Assembly (NCBI GenBank): GCA_017459345.1
Contig: JAFUDC010000032.1
Span: forward strand, 1-54,394
Reading direction: 5' to 3'
Origin: Eubacterium sp.
GTDB lineage: Bacteria; Bacillota; Clostridia; Lachnospirales; Lachnospiraceae
DNA: 54,394 nucleotides
The notes under the pieces are model-generated. The model searched no databases. It was given only the letters and a program-made list of their open reading frames with translations, and had not been told where the DNA came from. Position numbers and translations under genes: made by a program. Of the stretch, positions 35,401 through 43,311 are shown in pieces (within the stretch, counting starts at the first letter, position 1; every line of letters starts with the position of its first letter).

Positions 35401-36036
35401 ATCGACTGGATGATGCCGGATATGAATGGGATTGAGACCGTCCGCCGGATCCGCAAGGTGATTGGAGATTCCATTCCAATCATTATTCTGACTGCCTATG
35501 ACTGGGCTGATATCGAGGAGGAGGCCAGGGAAGCCGGCGTCACAGACTTCTGCTCCAAGCCCATCTTCATGTCCGAACTGAGAAATGTACTGGCCAGACC
35601 CTTCCTCCATAAGGAAGAGGAGGAGAAGAAAGAGGAGCCCGGACAGGTTGATTTTACCGGAAGGCGGATCCTCCTGGCTGAGGATAACGAGATGAACCAG
35701 ATGATCGCCGTGGCCATCCTTCAGGAAGCCGGCTTTATCATCGATGTGGCCTCGGACGGAGCAGAGGCAGTCCAGCTCATGTCAGATCACCCTGCCGGGA
35801 CCTATGATGTGGTCCTGATGGATATCCAGATGCCCAACATGGATGGCTATGAAGCCGCCGGATTAATACGGGACCTTCCTGATAAGAACAAGGCAGAGGT
35901 GCCCATCGTAGCCGTAACCGCCAACGCCTTCGAAGAAGACCGGCAGCTGGCATTAAAGGCCGGGATGAACGGCCACCTGGCCAAGCCCTATGATATACCT
36001 AAGATGATGGAGACACTTAAGGACCTGCTGGGATGA
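32440..36036 (+). CDS. Hybrid sensor histidine kinase with two receiver domains
   Basis: A protein of about 1198 residues with no transmembrane helix. Several PAS-like regions occupy residues about 1-670 (e.g. ARKISAKGNIMWVNAHYAF-type strands), then HisKA with the phospho-acceptor in MSHDIRTPMNAI (His near 697), HATPase (NAIKFTPNGG, KDTGIGM, TGLGMAI), and two receivers with Asp near 988 (IIDWMMPDMNG) and near 1127 (LMDIQMPNMDG). It ends after the second receiver with no Hpt domain, so phosphate must pass to a separate Hpt protein. A TTG at 32371 opens a longer frame but has no ribosome binding site; 32440 is preferred but also lacks a strong one. Confidence 0.9.
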   Translation: MKMQGKLIGYDTSAYDKIPVSIIIYEILKDEDGNFEDYRIVYSNQRFADDYKMIYDTDKDCLGTLVIRDHLMDDYTLERLEEFQTREPYAFSSYVPYANMHIHMEPLSGLPEGHLGFVITNVADFDEQESKVHFLRVVSRMNNNACLLQEQEDGSVTMVTATPAFYSMMECETREDELKYMTGNGLLESTHMDDRPLVRQMVREHDKSEGSFDMTIRKISAKGNIMWVNAHYAFMDEYGDHYIYCSYTDVTMYKNYEERLQSIYTSLGNNFYQADEETLLLCRVNLTTNLVEESTEEAHFDLGFAGMAYTEAMKQRAAYLPIEHEKEEFFDAFGIDSMTRAYMDGRVNVSRVFYTRLADGRVTYVKLTANLTRHPLTGDIVAFLKEEPNNPEKLASTIHGKILAKQFDLVAYIARDRYDVAIGERELIKHGNIFPNKKHGSYKEYLEGQIIPALRYDEAYRQEIREAMSLEMVFKMFPEREPYSVDIEVDMEDGNFYKRFDFYSVDPESEYCIVLKSDTTELRLEQKKQEQKSRELEQSKKELADAEDIIAEAGFGMWHIELKDGTESKMRGNAKMMELLGLSGREMTEEEVYADWYSRIHPEDEASVLKSVGEMIEGKVSENTYRWEHPQWGPLYVRCGGAATVLDDGRILLRGYHSNVTGIVREDMAQKEALSNALAVAEHANRAKTAFLNNMSHDIRTPMNAIVGFTALAASHIDNTEQVKDYLSKISVSSQHLLSLINDVLDMSRIESGKMTLDETEVHLPELIHDLRTIIQANVSAKQLDLFIDTQDVVNEDIIADKLRLNQVFLNILSNAIKFTPNGGTITFRVIEKPSLSTGTTAFEFRIKDTGIGMSEEFLKTIFEAFTREKTSTVSGIQGTGLGMAITKSIVDMMGGTIYVNSEIGKGTEFVVDIPCKLSGSPTKFEQIPELKGLRVLVADDDTNTCLSVCTMLNDIGMRPDWTSSGKEAVIRARQALDQRDEFRAYIIDWMMPDMNGIETVRRIRKVIGDSIPIIILTAYDWADIEEEAREAGVTDFCSKPIFMSELRNVLARPFLHKEEEEKKEEPGQVDFTGRRILLAEDNEMNQMIAVAILQEAGFIIDVASDGAEAVQLMSDHPAGTYDVVLMDIQMPNMDGYEAAGLIRDLPDKNKAEVPIVAVTANAFEEDRQLALKAGMNGHLAKPYDIPKMMETLKDLLG

Positions 36037-36116
36037 GAGAACTCACTGAAAGAGGGATTAGCAGCCTGGGAATGATTGAGATGTCCTGAGCGGATGAGAG
36101 GAACAAGAAAGATTCG

Positions 36117-36287
36117 ATGAAGAATAGGAGAGACAGAGCGGATAAAAATAGCTTTAAGGTAAGAAATGCAGCAAGAGCAAAACCAAAGAAGGTCTCCAGG
36201 CGGCAGCGGAAGAAGCTTGCGAAGAAAAGAGAGCGCCTGGGGAACGGGTTTTTGCTGGTTATGACTCTGATTGACAGGTATCTGTAA
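36117..36287 (+). CDS. Possible small basic protein, 56 residues
   Basis: An ATG at 36117 opens 56 codons. The first 40 residues are very rich in Lys and Arg (KPKKVSRRQRKKLAKKRERL), and the last 15 are hydrophobic (GFLLVMTLIDRYL). A basic cytoplasmic face with a C-terminal membrane or amphipathic segment is plausible. The ribosome binding site is weak (AGAGGA 15 bases before), and I recognise no family. It fills the gap between the hybrid kinase and the convergent eutH. Confidence 0.35.
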   Translation: MKNRRDRADKNSFKVRNAARAKPKKVSRRQRKKLAKKRERLGNGFLLVMTLIDRYL

Positions 36288-36333
36288 TTAGGTGATATCA
36301 AGGAAAAAGGCTGATGTTTATTTCCATGCAGTA

Positions 36334-37422
36334 TCAGGATGCCGGGTCATTGACCGATATCCGGCTGACCAGAACCACACTCAGGATCCCGCATACCGCC
36401 TTGGCAAGCAGATAGACGGTCACACTGCGGGAGTCGGTCAGACTTGAGATGTAGCCCAGCTGTCCCCCGATGAGGTAGGCACCGCTGACGGAAAAGGCAC
36501 AGTTCATGATCTTTCCCTTGTCATCCATCTTATGGAAGATGGGAAGGAAGGCCAGGGAATTGGCCATGCCAAGGAGCAGACCCAGGACGGAGCTTTCGTT
36601 GACGCCAAGTTTAGCAGAAAGCCAGCGGATGGGGCCTGGGAAGAACTTAAGGACCAGGTCCGAGAGCACCAGGGCACCGCCTGCGATGGTACAGGACTTT
36701 ACAATGGAGAAGGCATTCTCCGCCGCAAAGGAGGCATCCACGAAGGCAAAGCGGGGAAAGAAGACTCCCAGCATGGTAAAAAAGAACATGGCAAATATAA
36801 CCCACTGAACCAACAGGGCTGCCCTGTGAACGATCTTCACAGTCAGCTCTGTTTTTTTAATAAGTCCCAGCATCAGAAAGCCGCAGAAGAGGAAGACAGG
36901 AATAAACTCCCTGAAAAAATCCTTAGCAGATAATCCGGTCATGAGGATGGCGATAAGGCCTGCCATAAGAAAACCGGCAGGCACCATGGCGATGCCCATG
37001 ATAAAGCCCCGGATGATCCGGTCATGGTAGTCCTTCTTCAGACTGGCCAGGAAGACAGGAATCTGAAAGGACACAGTCTGCCCCAAAATTGAAGAAAGTA
37101 TAACCCCGTTCATCAGGATGATACCTGGCTGATCCGAGAGCTGGCTGCAGATGGGCAGACCTCCCAGGTCAGGCGCCAGGATTGCACCCAGGATAACCCC
37201 GGAGTTAAAGGGAAGACTGCTTAAAGCCTTCTGAATTGCGATCAGATGATTACGGATCAGCATAACTCCGATGGAGCTTACTCCCACGGAGGAGATCAGC
37301 ATGGTGGGAATCATGGAAAAGCCGGTCATAAAATGTTCGGCGGTGCCAAGCTTTAAGTCAAATGTTCTGTCAATAAAACCGATAGCCGCAAAAAGCAGCA
37401 TGAAGATGACGATGGGGTTCAT
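36334..37422 (-). CDS. eutH: EutH family ethanolamine permease
   Basis: A 362-residue membrane protein with about ten transmembrane segments that matches EutH, the ethanolamine uptake protein. Recognisable blocks are LGAILAPDLGGLPICSQLS, GLLLGMANSLAFLPIF and SVSGAYLIGGQLGYISSL. No other eut gene (lyase, shell or regulator) is in the window, so it is an orphan transporter here and could carry another amine or alcohol. The start at 37422 follows AAAGGA; a 9-residue upstream extension has no site. Confidence 0.85.
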   Translation of the reverse strand: MNPIVIFMLLFAAIGFIDRTFDLKLGTAEHFMTGFSMIPTMLISSVGVSSIGVMLIRNHLIAIQKALSSLPFNSGVILGAILAPDLGGLPICSQLSDQPGIILMNGVILSSILGQTVSFQIPVFLASLKKDYHDRIIRGFIMGIAMVPAGFLMAGLIAILMTGLSAKDFFREFIPVFLFCGFLMLGLIKKTELTVKIVHRAALLVQWVIFAMFFFTMLGVFFPRFAFVDASFAAENAFSIVKSCTIAGGALVLSDLVLKFFPGPIRWLSAKLGVNESSVLGLLLGMANSLAFLPIFHKMDDKGKIMNCAFSVSGAYLIGGQLGYISSLTDSRSVTVYLLAKAVCGILSVVLVSRISVNDPAS

Positions 37423-37602
37423 GGGAGTCCTTTCTGTGTTGCTCTGCATTTGAGATTGAATAAAGGGGTTTTTTTGCCCTCCAGGGGATGCACACAGAAG
37501 TCTTTATAAAACAAAAAATAGTATTTGGCAAGTGCTTTGTTTTATATTTATTAAGATTTTTTACAACAGAAATACCATAAAGTAAAAAAACATTAAAAAG
37601 TG

Positions 37603-37803
37603 ATGAATGAACTGTCAGCTCTGGCCGTCAGATTGGAAACAGCCGGTAATCAGATGGATGTGGAGACGATCCGTCTCATGCACTCTGAGATGATGAGGCA
37701 ATATCTTGCTATAGTTGATATCCTGGCAGTTTACGTCAATATCGAAGAGGCTTGCGAAGACGATAGCGAGATATTGGAGTATCTACCGGAACAGAAAGCT
37801 TGA
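37603..37803 (+). CDS. Short Hpt-like protein, probably a 5'-truncated remnant
   Basis: A 66-residue frame (ELSALAVRLETAGNQMDVETI, then HSEMMRQYLAIVDIL) that resembles the C-terminal helices found in Hpt phosphotransfer domains. The segment that would carry the phosphorylated histidine is missing, and there is no clear ribosome binding site. It may be what is left of an Hpt domain once attached to, or working with, the hybrid kinase 1.6 kb upstream, the two being separated by the inverted eutH. Its stop codon overlaps the next gene's -35 box. Confidence 0.5.
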   Translation: MNELSALAVRLETAGNQMDVETIRLMHSEMMRQYLAIVDILAVYVNIEEACEDDSEILEYLPEQKA

Positions 37804-37827
37804 CTTTACATAGTAAAATAGTATAAT
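37800..37827 (+). promoter_or_regulatory. Predicted promoter of the MATE gene
   Basis: TTGACT (37800-37805) and TATAAT (37822-37827) with a 16-base spacer. The -35 box contains the TGA stop of the preceding short frame. Confidence 0.65.
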
Positions 37828-37887
37828 TCTTCTTGATTCTGAATGTTTTTTCAGAGAAAAATAATTCAGAAAAAGGAAGAATACTCA

Positions 37888-39291
37888 ATGAACGAATTAC
37901 TATTGGAAAAGATGCGAAGAGGGGAGGCTTTGACCAGGAAAGATCAGCTTATTATGGTAATCCTGCTCAGTATCCCTGCCATCCTGGCCCAGGTCTCCAG
38001 CATCATCATGGAATATATTGACGCCTCCATGGTGGGACGGCTCGGGGCGGGTGCATCTGCCGCGGTGGGCCTGGTGTCGTCAACCACCTGGCTGACCAGC
38101 GGCCTGTGTAATGCTATCGGTGTGGGTTTTACGGTCCAGGTGGCCTACCGGATCGGGGGCAGCCGGCCGGATAAGGCCAGGGAGACGGTGAAGTATGGCC
38201 TTATCACCAGTCTGGTCTTAAGTCTCTGCGTTATGACTGTCGTTCTTGCAGTCCACCGCCAGCTTCCCGGCTGGCTTGGAGGAGCTAAAGCAATTCAAAA
38301 GGATGCCTCATCCTATTTTATGATATACGGGATAACCCTTCCCTTCCTGGGGATCATCTACACGGCGGGAGGAATGCTTCAGTGCAGCGGCGACATGAGG
38401 ACACCCAGCGTGCTTAATGTTCTCATGTGCATTCTGGATGTGATATTCAACTTTTTTCTTATTTTCCCAGGACGGACCACTACATTTGCTGGAAGAAATG
38501 TATATATTCCCGGAGCAGGCCTGAAGGTTACCGGCGCTGCCATCGGAACATCCCTAGCTTCCATCTGCTGTGCATTACTGATGCTGGGGAGCCTCCTGAT
38601 TAAATCGAAAGATTTGCATCTTAGAAAAGGAGAGGGCTGGGTGTTTCCGCTTAATGATATCATCCGGGACCTTAGAGTCTCCCTTCCGGTGATGGCAAGC
38701 TCCGTGATCATGGGGGCGGCCTATGTGGCAGGGACCTACATTGTGGCTCCTCTCGGTACCATAGCCATCGCAGCCAACTCTTTTGCTGTGACAGCGGAGA
38801 GTATCTGCTATATGCCCGGATATGGTATCAGCGCAGCGGCCACCACCATCGTGGGGCAGGCAAAGGGGGCAGGCCGGGCCAAGCTGATGAAGAGGCTGGG
38901 CTGGCTTTCCATCGGCCTTGGTATGCTGGCCATGGGGATTATGGCGGTTTTTCTATATCTGGCAGCCCCCGGTATGATGCATATGATGACGCCGGATCCG
39001 GCAGTTCGCGTGGCCGGAAGCCGGGTTCTCCGTCTGATCGTATATGTGGAGCCCCTATTCGGAGCCTCCATTGTTGCTGAAGGAGTATACAGAGGCCTGG
39101 GTAAAACAAGAACACCAAGTATTCTGATTTTAATCAGCATGTGGTTTGTCCGCATCCCTTTAGCTGCATTTCTGGCAGGCCGCATGGGCCTTGACGGAGT
39201 ATGGCTGGGTCAGGGATTGGAGCTCTGTTTCAGAGGAGTCATCTTTCTCCTGGCCTTGGTTTGGGCAAACCGGATGTCTGGTTCTGAATAG
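37888..39291 (+). CDS. MATE family efflux transporter
   Basis: A 467-residue multidrug-and-toxin-extrusion type antiporter with twelve predicted membrane segments in two homologous halves (N-half starting IPAILAQVSSIIMEYIDASMVGRLG; C-half starting LPVMASSVIMGAAYVAGTYIV). It probably exports small cationic or amphipathic compounds driven by Na+ or H+. The start at 37888 follows AAAGGAAG; a frame open from 37843 lacks such a site. It is followed after 56 bases by the RACo-like gene on the same strand. Confidence 0.92.
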   Translation: MNELLLEKMRRGEALTRKDQLIMVILLSIPAILAQVSSIIMEYIDASMVGRLGAGASAAVGLVSSTTWLTSGLCNAIGVGFTVQVAYRIGGSRPDKARETVKYGLITSLVLSLCVMTVVLAVHRQLPGWLGGAKAIQKDASSYFMIYGITLPFLGIIYTAGGMLQCSGDMRTPSVLNVLMCILDVIFNFFLIFPGRTTTFAGRNVYIPGAGLKVTGAAIGTSLASICCALLMLGSLLIKSKDLHLRKGEGWVFPLNDIIRDLRVSLPVMASSVIMGAAYVAGTYIVAPLGTIAIAANSFAVTAESICYMPGYGISAAATTIVGQAKGAGRAKLMKRLGWLSIGLGMLAMGIMAVFLYLAAPGMMHMMTPDPAVRVAGSRVLRLIVYVEPLFGASIVAEGVYRGLGKTRTPSILILISMWFVRIPLAAFLAGRMGLDGVWLGQGLELCFRGVIFLLALVWANRMSGSE

Positions 39292-39347
39292 ACAAAAATG
39301 GGTATTAAGTGGAGAACAGTGATATCAGCTGCAGGGAGGATTATGCT

Positions 39348-40877
39348 TTGAAAAAGATTGAGACTCGCATAAATGATAAAAGTAAGTCCCTTCTAGATGC
39401 TTTGAGAGAGGATGGACATTTTCTTCCTGCTTACTGCGGTGGAAGGGGCACATGTGGTAAATGTAAGGTACGGTTTTTGACAGAGGCCCCAAAAGCGGAT
39501 GACAGGCAGCAGTCATGTCTTTCCAACCAGGAGATAGAAGATGGCTGGAGACTGGCCTGTCTGACTTATGTGGATGGATCTTGTGTTATGGAAGTTCCGG
39601 ATTACAGGGAGGACGAGATCGCCGCAGCGGATTCCTTTGCGGCGGATGAGCTTGCAGCTATAGGTTCCCCTGATGTAAATGCGAATCGGGCTGCCGCAGA
39701 TAGTACAGGTCACGGGCACAGCTTTGAGGGCACTGCGCTTGCTATCGACCTGGGAACCACAACAATCGCTGCCAGCCTGGTTAATATTTCTGATGGCGCA
39801 GCCTTCCATACAGTGACCTGCCTCAACCATCAGAGATCCTATGGGGCCGATGTGCTCAGCAGGATTGATGCCGCAAACAAGGGAGAAGGTCGGAGGCTTC
39901 AGGGCCTGGTTATGGATGACCTGAGCTATCTGTGCCGGCAGCTGGGTATTGCCGAACAGATCCAGGATGTGAATATCCCGGTCATAATCTCCGGCAACAC
40001 CACCATGGAGCACCTGCTCCAGGGCTTATCCTGCCAGGGCCTGGGCTTATATCCCTTTACCCCTGTGGATATCAGCCTGCACTCTTATGGGAATATGACC
40101 ATTCTCCCCGGCATCTCTACCTATGTGGGTGCGGATATAGTCAGTGGAATCCTGGCCTGTGATATAGACCGGAGGGAACAGGTATCCATCCTGGTCGATC
40201 TGGGAACCAACGGGGAGATGCTGATTGGGAACAAGGACCGTATCCTGGCGACATCTACAGCAGCTGGACCCGCCTTTGAGGGGGGAAATATCAGCTGCGG
40301 CCTGGCCGGAATACCAGGAGCGATTGATACGGTGCATATTGAGGATGGACAGACGAGGATTACTACCATAGCAGGAAGTGCCCCTGTGGGAATCTGCGGA
40401 ACCGGTGTCCTGGAGACGGTCTATGAGCTGGTTAAGGAAGAGATTGTGGATGAAACGGGACTTCTGGATGATGCCTGGTTTGAAGAGGGCTATCCCCTGG
40501 CAGAAGGAATTACATTTTCTGCGAAGGATATCAGGGAGGTCCAGCTGGCCAAGTCGGCAATCCGGGCAGGGATAGAGATTCTTCTGGTTTCCTATGGAAT
40601 TACCTACGACCAGGTGGACCGGCTCTATCTGGCAGGTGGCTTCGGACAGAAGATCAACTGCCATAAGGCAGTGGGAATCGGTATGCTGCCGGAGGAACTG
40701 GCTGACCGTATCGTGGCAGTGGGAAACAGTTCTATGAATGGGGCCTGCATGTTCGCCGCCAATCCGGAACTGGCTGACCGTTTTCACCATATCACAGAGA
40801 TATCGGAGGAGATCAATCTGTCCAATCACAAGCTCTTTAATGATCTCTATTTGGAGCACATGTTTTTTTATCTCTGA
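39348..40877 (+). CDS. RACo-like ATP-dependent reductive activator of corrinoid proteins
   Basis: A protein of about 509 residues with an N-terminal 2Fe-2S ferredoxin domain (cysteines in YCGGRGTCGKCKV plus a later SCLSN) and a C-terminal ASKHA-type domain with AIDLGTTTIAASLV and VDLGTNGEMLIG. Such proteins reduce the inactive Co(II) form of corrinoid methyl carriers using ATP. AGGGAGGA is placed perfectly for a TTG start at 39348; an in-frame GTG at 39309 would add 13 residues but has no site. The last three codons and the stop lie inside a repeat (40868-40966). A MtaA-like methyltransferase follows, so corrinoid-linked methyl transfer is likely. Confidence 0.85.
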   Translation: MKKIETRINDKSKSLLDALREDGHFLPAYCGGRGTCGKCKVRFLTEAPKADDRQQSCLSNQEIEDGWRLACLTYVDGSCVMEVPDYREDEIAAADSFAADELAAIGSPDVNANRAAADSTGHGHSFEGTALAIDLGTTTIAASLVNISDGAAFHTVTCLNHQRSYGADVLSRIDAANKGEGRRLQGLVMDDLSYLCRQLGIAEQIQDVNIPVIISGNTTMEHLLQGLSCQGLGLYPFTPVDISLHSYGNMTILPGISTYVGADIVSGILACDIDRREQVSILVDLGTNGEMLIGNKDRILATSTAAGPAFEGGNISCGLAGIPGAIDTVHIEDGQTRITTIAGSAPVGICGTGVLETVYELVKEEIVDETGLLDDAWFEEGYPLAEGITFSAKDIREVQLAKSAIRAGIEILLVSYGITYDQVDRLYLAGGFGQKINCHKAVGIGMLPEELADRIVAVGNSSMNGACMFAANPELADRFHHITEISEEINLSNHKLFNDLYLEHMFFYL

Positions 40878-40966
40878 CGCAGAATTTTCGTGACTTCAGT
40901 AGTAACATGAATGCCATAGTCAGCATCTCTCTGACAGGAGTTGTATACCAGCGGACGACTAAGATA
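40868..40966. repeat. Small interspersed repeat, copy 1
   Basis: About 95-99 bases that align to 49227-49321: shared blocks are TCTCTGACGCAG, TTTTCG.ATGAC-like, ATGAATGCC and TTGTATA.C.GCG. The left end overlaps the last codons and the TGA of the RACo-like gene. Its right terminal repeat is more decayed than that of copy 2. Confidence 0.7.
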
Positions 40967-41014
40967 TCTTGCCCACAAATAAAACTGCCTGGATTTTGCT
41001 AAAGGAAGCAGATT

Positions 41015-41875
41015 ATGATAAAGAAACTTACTTTAAGGACTGTCAGCTGGACCTGTCCTTCCATAGAAAACAGAAAAACTATAACCAGTCCGGACCAGAA
41101 GACCCTGGCCTTGCTTTGTGATGAGAATGAGGTCAGACGGCTTATGGAGGAAAACGCAGATCAGCCGGGCAGGTCCAGATATATTCTCCCCATCTGGCAG
41201 AATCTCGAATCCATGGTCTATGCCGGCAGGCTCCTTGCTGATGGAAGCTTTTTTAACCCATCCATATATTGCCTGGAAGACCTTGCGGACATTCTGGATA
41301 TAGACTTGGATCTTTTGTCAGATCCCATGATTCAGGCTGTGATTAAAACCATTCCTCACTATGCAGACAAGTCCCTTGTCCTTGAGCTGGAGTCTCCCTT
41401 CTCCGTCCTGTCGGCAATCATGAATCCCATGAATCTTTATCTATGCTTTGAGGAAGAAGGGGACCTCCTTAAGGACGTTCTCCACAGGATAGCAGATGCT
41501 TCGGCAGCTTATGTTAAGGCCTGTGCAGAGGCAGGCTGCCGGGTATTTTCTCTGGCTGATCCGGTGGGAACCATGAATTTAGTGGGGGAGGAATATTACA
41601 GGGATTTCTGTGGCCAATCGGAAGTTTATCTGATGAAACAGTGTCAGCCCTGGCTGGAGGGATCCATCATGCATATCTGCCTTAAGATGTCCCAGTCCCT
41701 GCTGATCGCGGGACTGGCTGAGGCTGAGCCCTGTCAGCTGTCAAAGAAAATGACTGATCATATGGATATTCTGAAAAAGATGGCAGAGGATGAGAGGATA
41801 CATTTTACCGGAATGACATGCATGCATAACAGCAATCCGGATCTGACTAAATCATATACCATAAAACTTAAGTAA
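41015..41875 (+). CDS. Uroporphyrinogen decarboxylase-family methyltransferase (MtaA/CmuA-like)
   Basis: A 286-residue TIM-barrel protein of the URO-D family. The zinc-site pattern of methylcobamide:thiol methyltransferases is visible: His-x-Cys in IMHICLKMSQ and a later Cys in GMTCMHN. It should therefore transfer methyl groups between a corrinoid protein and a thiol rather than decarboxylate a tetrapyrrole. It is shorter than usual (about 330-340) at the N-terminus. The neighbour RACo-like activator supports the corrinoid link, but no corrinoid-binding protein is in the window. AAAGGAAGC precedes the ATG. Confidence 0.8.
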   Translation: MIKKLTLRTVSWTCPSIENRKTITSPDQKTLALLCDENEVRRLMEENADQPGRSRYILPIWQNLESMVYAGRLLADGSFFNPSIYCLEDLADILDIDLDLLSDPMIQAVIKTIPHYADKSLVLELESPFSVLSAIMNPMNLYLCFEEEGDLLKDVLHRIADASAAYVKACAEAGCRVFSLADPVGTMNLVGEEYYRDFCGQSEVYLMKQCQPWLEGSIMHICLKMSQSLLIAGLAEAEPCQLSKKMTDHMDILKKMAEDERIHFTGMTCMHNSNPDLTKSYTIKLK

Positions 41876-41955
41876 AACCGGGCAGGAGGGAGATACTCTT
41901 TCCTGCTCAATCTTGTCCTGGCTGTTTTTTCGGAATTAATGAGTCTGAACTTTTT

Positions 41956-42003
41956 CCATATGGATAAAATGCGATTGACAATACAAACCATATGGAGTAC
42001 AAT
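41956..42003 (+). promoter_or_regulatory. Promoter with two CCATATGG sites before the second HTH-Uma2 gene
   Basis: TTGACA (41975-41980) and TACAAT (41998-42003) are separated by 17 bases. Perfect CCATATGG palindromes lie at 41956-41963, before the -35, and at 41988-41995, inside the spacer, 32 bases apart or three helix turns. They are well placed for repression, and the HTH domain of the gene itself is the natural candidate. Confidence 0.6.
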
Positions 42004-42108
42004 ATGGATATCAGAATGGCGTTTTTGCAGTTCGCAGAGATGCCTATGACATCATAGAATTCATCTGGAATCTTCTTGAGATTTTTGTCCATGGTCAGGG
42101 GGGATAGG

Positions 42109-42972
42109 ATGACAATTGACGAGATGAAGAACAGAAAGAAAGAGCTGGGATTGACCAATGAGATGCTGGCAAGGCAGGCGGGGGTGCCCGTAAGCACTGT
42201 GCAGAAGATATTTGGCGGGGTGACCAAGTCTCCAAGGAAGCTGACTCTTGAAGCCCTCCAACGGGTTCTTGAGACATCTGGGACCAGAAGAGGCCCTGAT
42301 TCTGTGGGAAGCAGGCTCCATGGGACAGGCAGCAGTGTGAGATATACGGATACACATGACATAAGCCCGAATAAACTGGGTGATCCCGGCCTTACTTATA
42401 AGGTCAGCCCTAATAAATGCCGGTATACGATCGATGACTATTATTCCCTTCCGGACGATCAGAGGGTAGAGCTTATCGATGGGGTCTTTTATGATATGGA
42501 GACCCCTGCTATGATTCACCAGAAGATTCTCGGAGACCTGTATGTTCTTTTCCGCAGGTGCGCTGACCATCATGATATGCCCTGTGAGGTATACCTGTCA
42601 CCCTGCGATGTAAGGCTGGACATGGATAACTACACCATGGTGCAGCCGGACCTGCTGGTCATCTGCCGGGACTATGATATCCATGCCATACGCTATGAAG
42701 GCGCTCCCGACCTTGTGGTGGAGATCCTGTCTCCATCTACCAGGTCCAAGGATATGATTTTGAAGCTGTATAAGTATCAGAATGCCGGAGTCCGGGAGTA
42801 CTGGATTGTAGACCCAAAGTTTCAGACTGTTACAGTACATTCCTTTGATGAGGAAGAATACCAGCCAAGGACTTATGATTTCAACTCGAAGATACCCATT
42901 GCCATATCAGGTGGGGAGTGTGAGATTGACTTTTCCATGATCATGGATGGAATCAGAAGATATTACGAATAA
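42109..42972 (+). CDS. HTH-Uma2 fusion protein, second copy
   Basis: A 287-residue paralog of the protein at 18824-19741. The HTH (TNEMLARQAGVPVSTVQKIFGG) and the Uma2 endonuclease-like domain (LIDGVFYDM, QPDLLVI, VVEILSPSTRSKD, LKLYKY, YWIVDPK) are both intact, with the acidic and Lys positions of a PD-(D/E)XK site preserved. Function unknown. The start at 42109 follows AGGGGGGAT; a 42076 alternative has no site. Two palindromic sites in its promoter suggest self-repression. Confidence 0.85.
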   Translation: MTIDEMKNRKKELGLTNEMLARQAGVPVSTVQKIFGGVTKSPRKLTLEALQRVLETSGTRRGPDSVGSRLHGTGSSVRYTDTHDISPNKLGDPGLTYKVSPNKCRYTIDDYYSLPDDQRVELIDGVFYDMETPAMIHQKILGDLYVLFRRCADHHDMPCEVYLSPCDVRLDMDNYTMVQPDLLVICRDYDIHAIRYEGAPDLVVEILSPSTRSKDMILKLYKYQNAGVREYWIVDPKFQTVTVHSFDEEEYQPRTYDFNSKIPIAISGGECEIDFSMIMDGIRRYYE

Positions 42973-43059
42973 TAAACTGACCATTTATTGTAAGCGAAAA
43001 AAGTAAATGCGGATTAAGCTGGATTAAAGCCGATGGTACTTTGATTAATAAATTCCTAC

Positions 43060-43088
43060 TTGTTTTTTTATTAGTGTAGTAGTATTAT
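43060..43088 (+). promoter_or_regulatory. Predicted promoter of the thi operon
   Basis: TTGTTT (43060-43065) and TATTAT (43083-43088) with a 17-base spacer, placing transcription start at the beginning of the TPP riboswitch. Confidence 0.55.
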
Positions 43089-43092
43089 ATAA

Positions 43093-43190
43093 AAGATGCA
43101 GCGGGAGCTTGTAGTACAGGCTGAGAGGAAGGTGTGACCTTCGACCGGAAACCTGATTTGGATAATGCCAACGTAGGGATGTGATTTATG
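43093..43190 (+). ncRNA. TPP riboswitch (THI element)
   Basis: The conserved thiamin-pyrophosphate aptamer blocks are present in order: GGGAGC, GGCTGAGAGGAAGG, GTGACCTTCGACC, GGAAACCTGATTTGG, ATAATGCCAACGTAGGGA. It is followed 13 bases later by a terminator and then thiS. It should turn the thiSFGHE genes off when TPP is abundant. Confidence 0.95.
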
Positions 43191-43202
43191 ATACGTATGA
43201 TT

Positions 43203-43238
43203 GGGAGTTGTCCGAAGGGCAGCTCCCTTCTTTATTTT
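43203..43238 (+). terminator. Riboswitch-controlled terminator
   Basis: An 11-bp stem with two G-T pairs (43203-43213 with 43217-43227) and a GAA loop is followed by TTCTTTATTTT. It is the expression platform of the TPP riboswitch. Confidence 0.85.
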
Positions 43239-43311
43239 CGCCCATATGCAAAATGTCCTGGAGGAACCGCATGGGAGCAAGGTTTGAAGAGATATAATTG
43301 GAGGTGAATAT

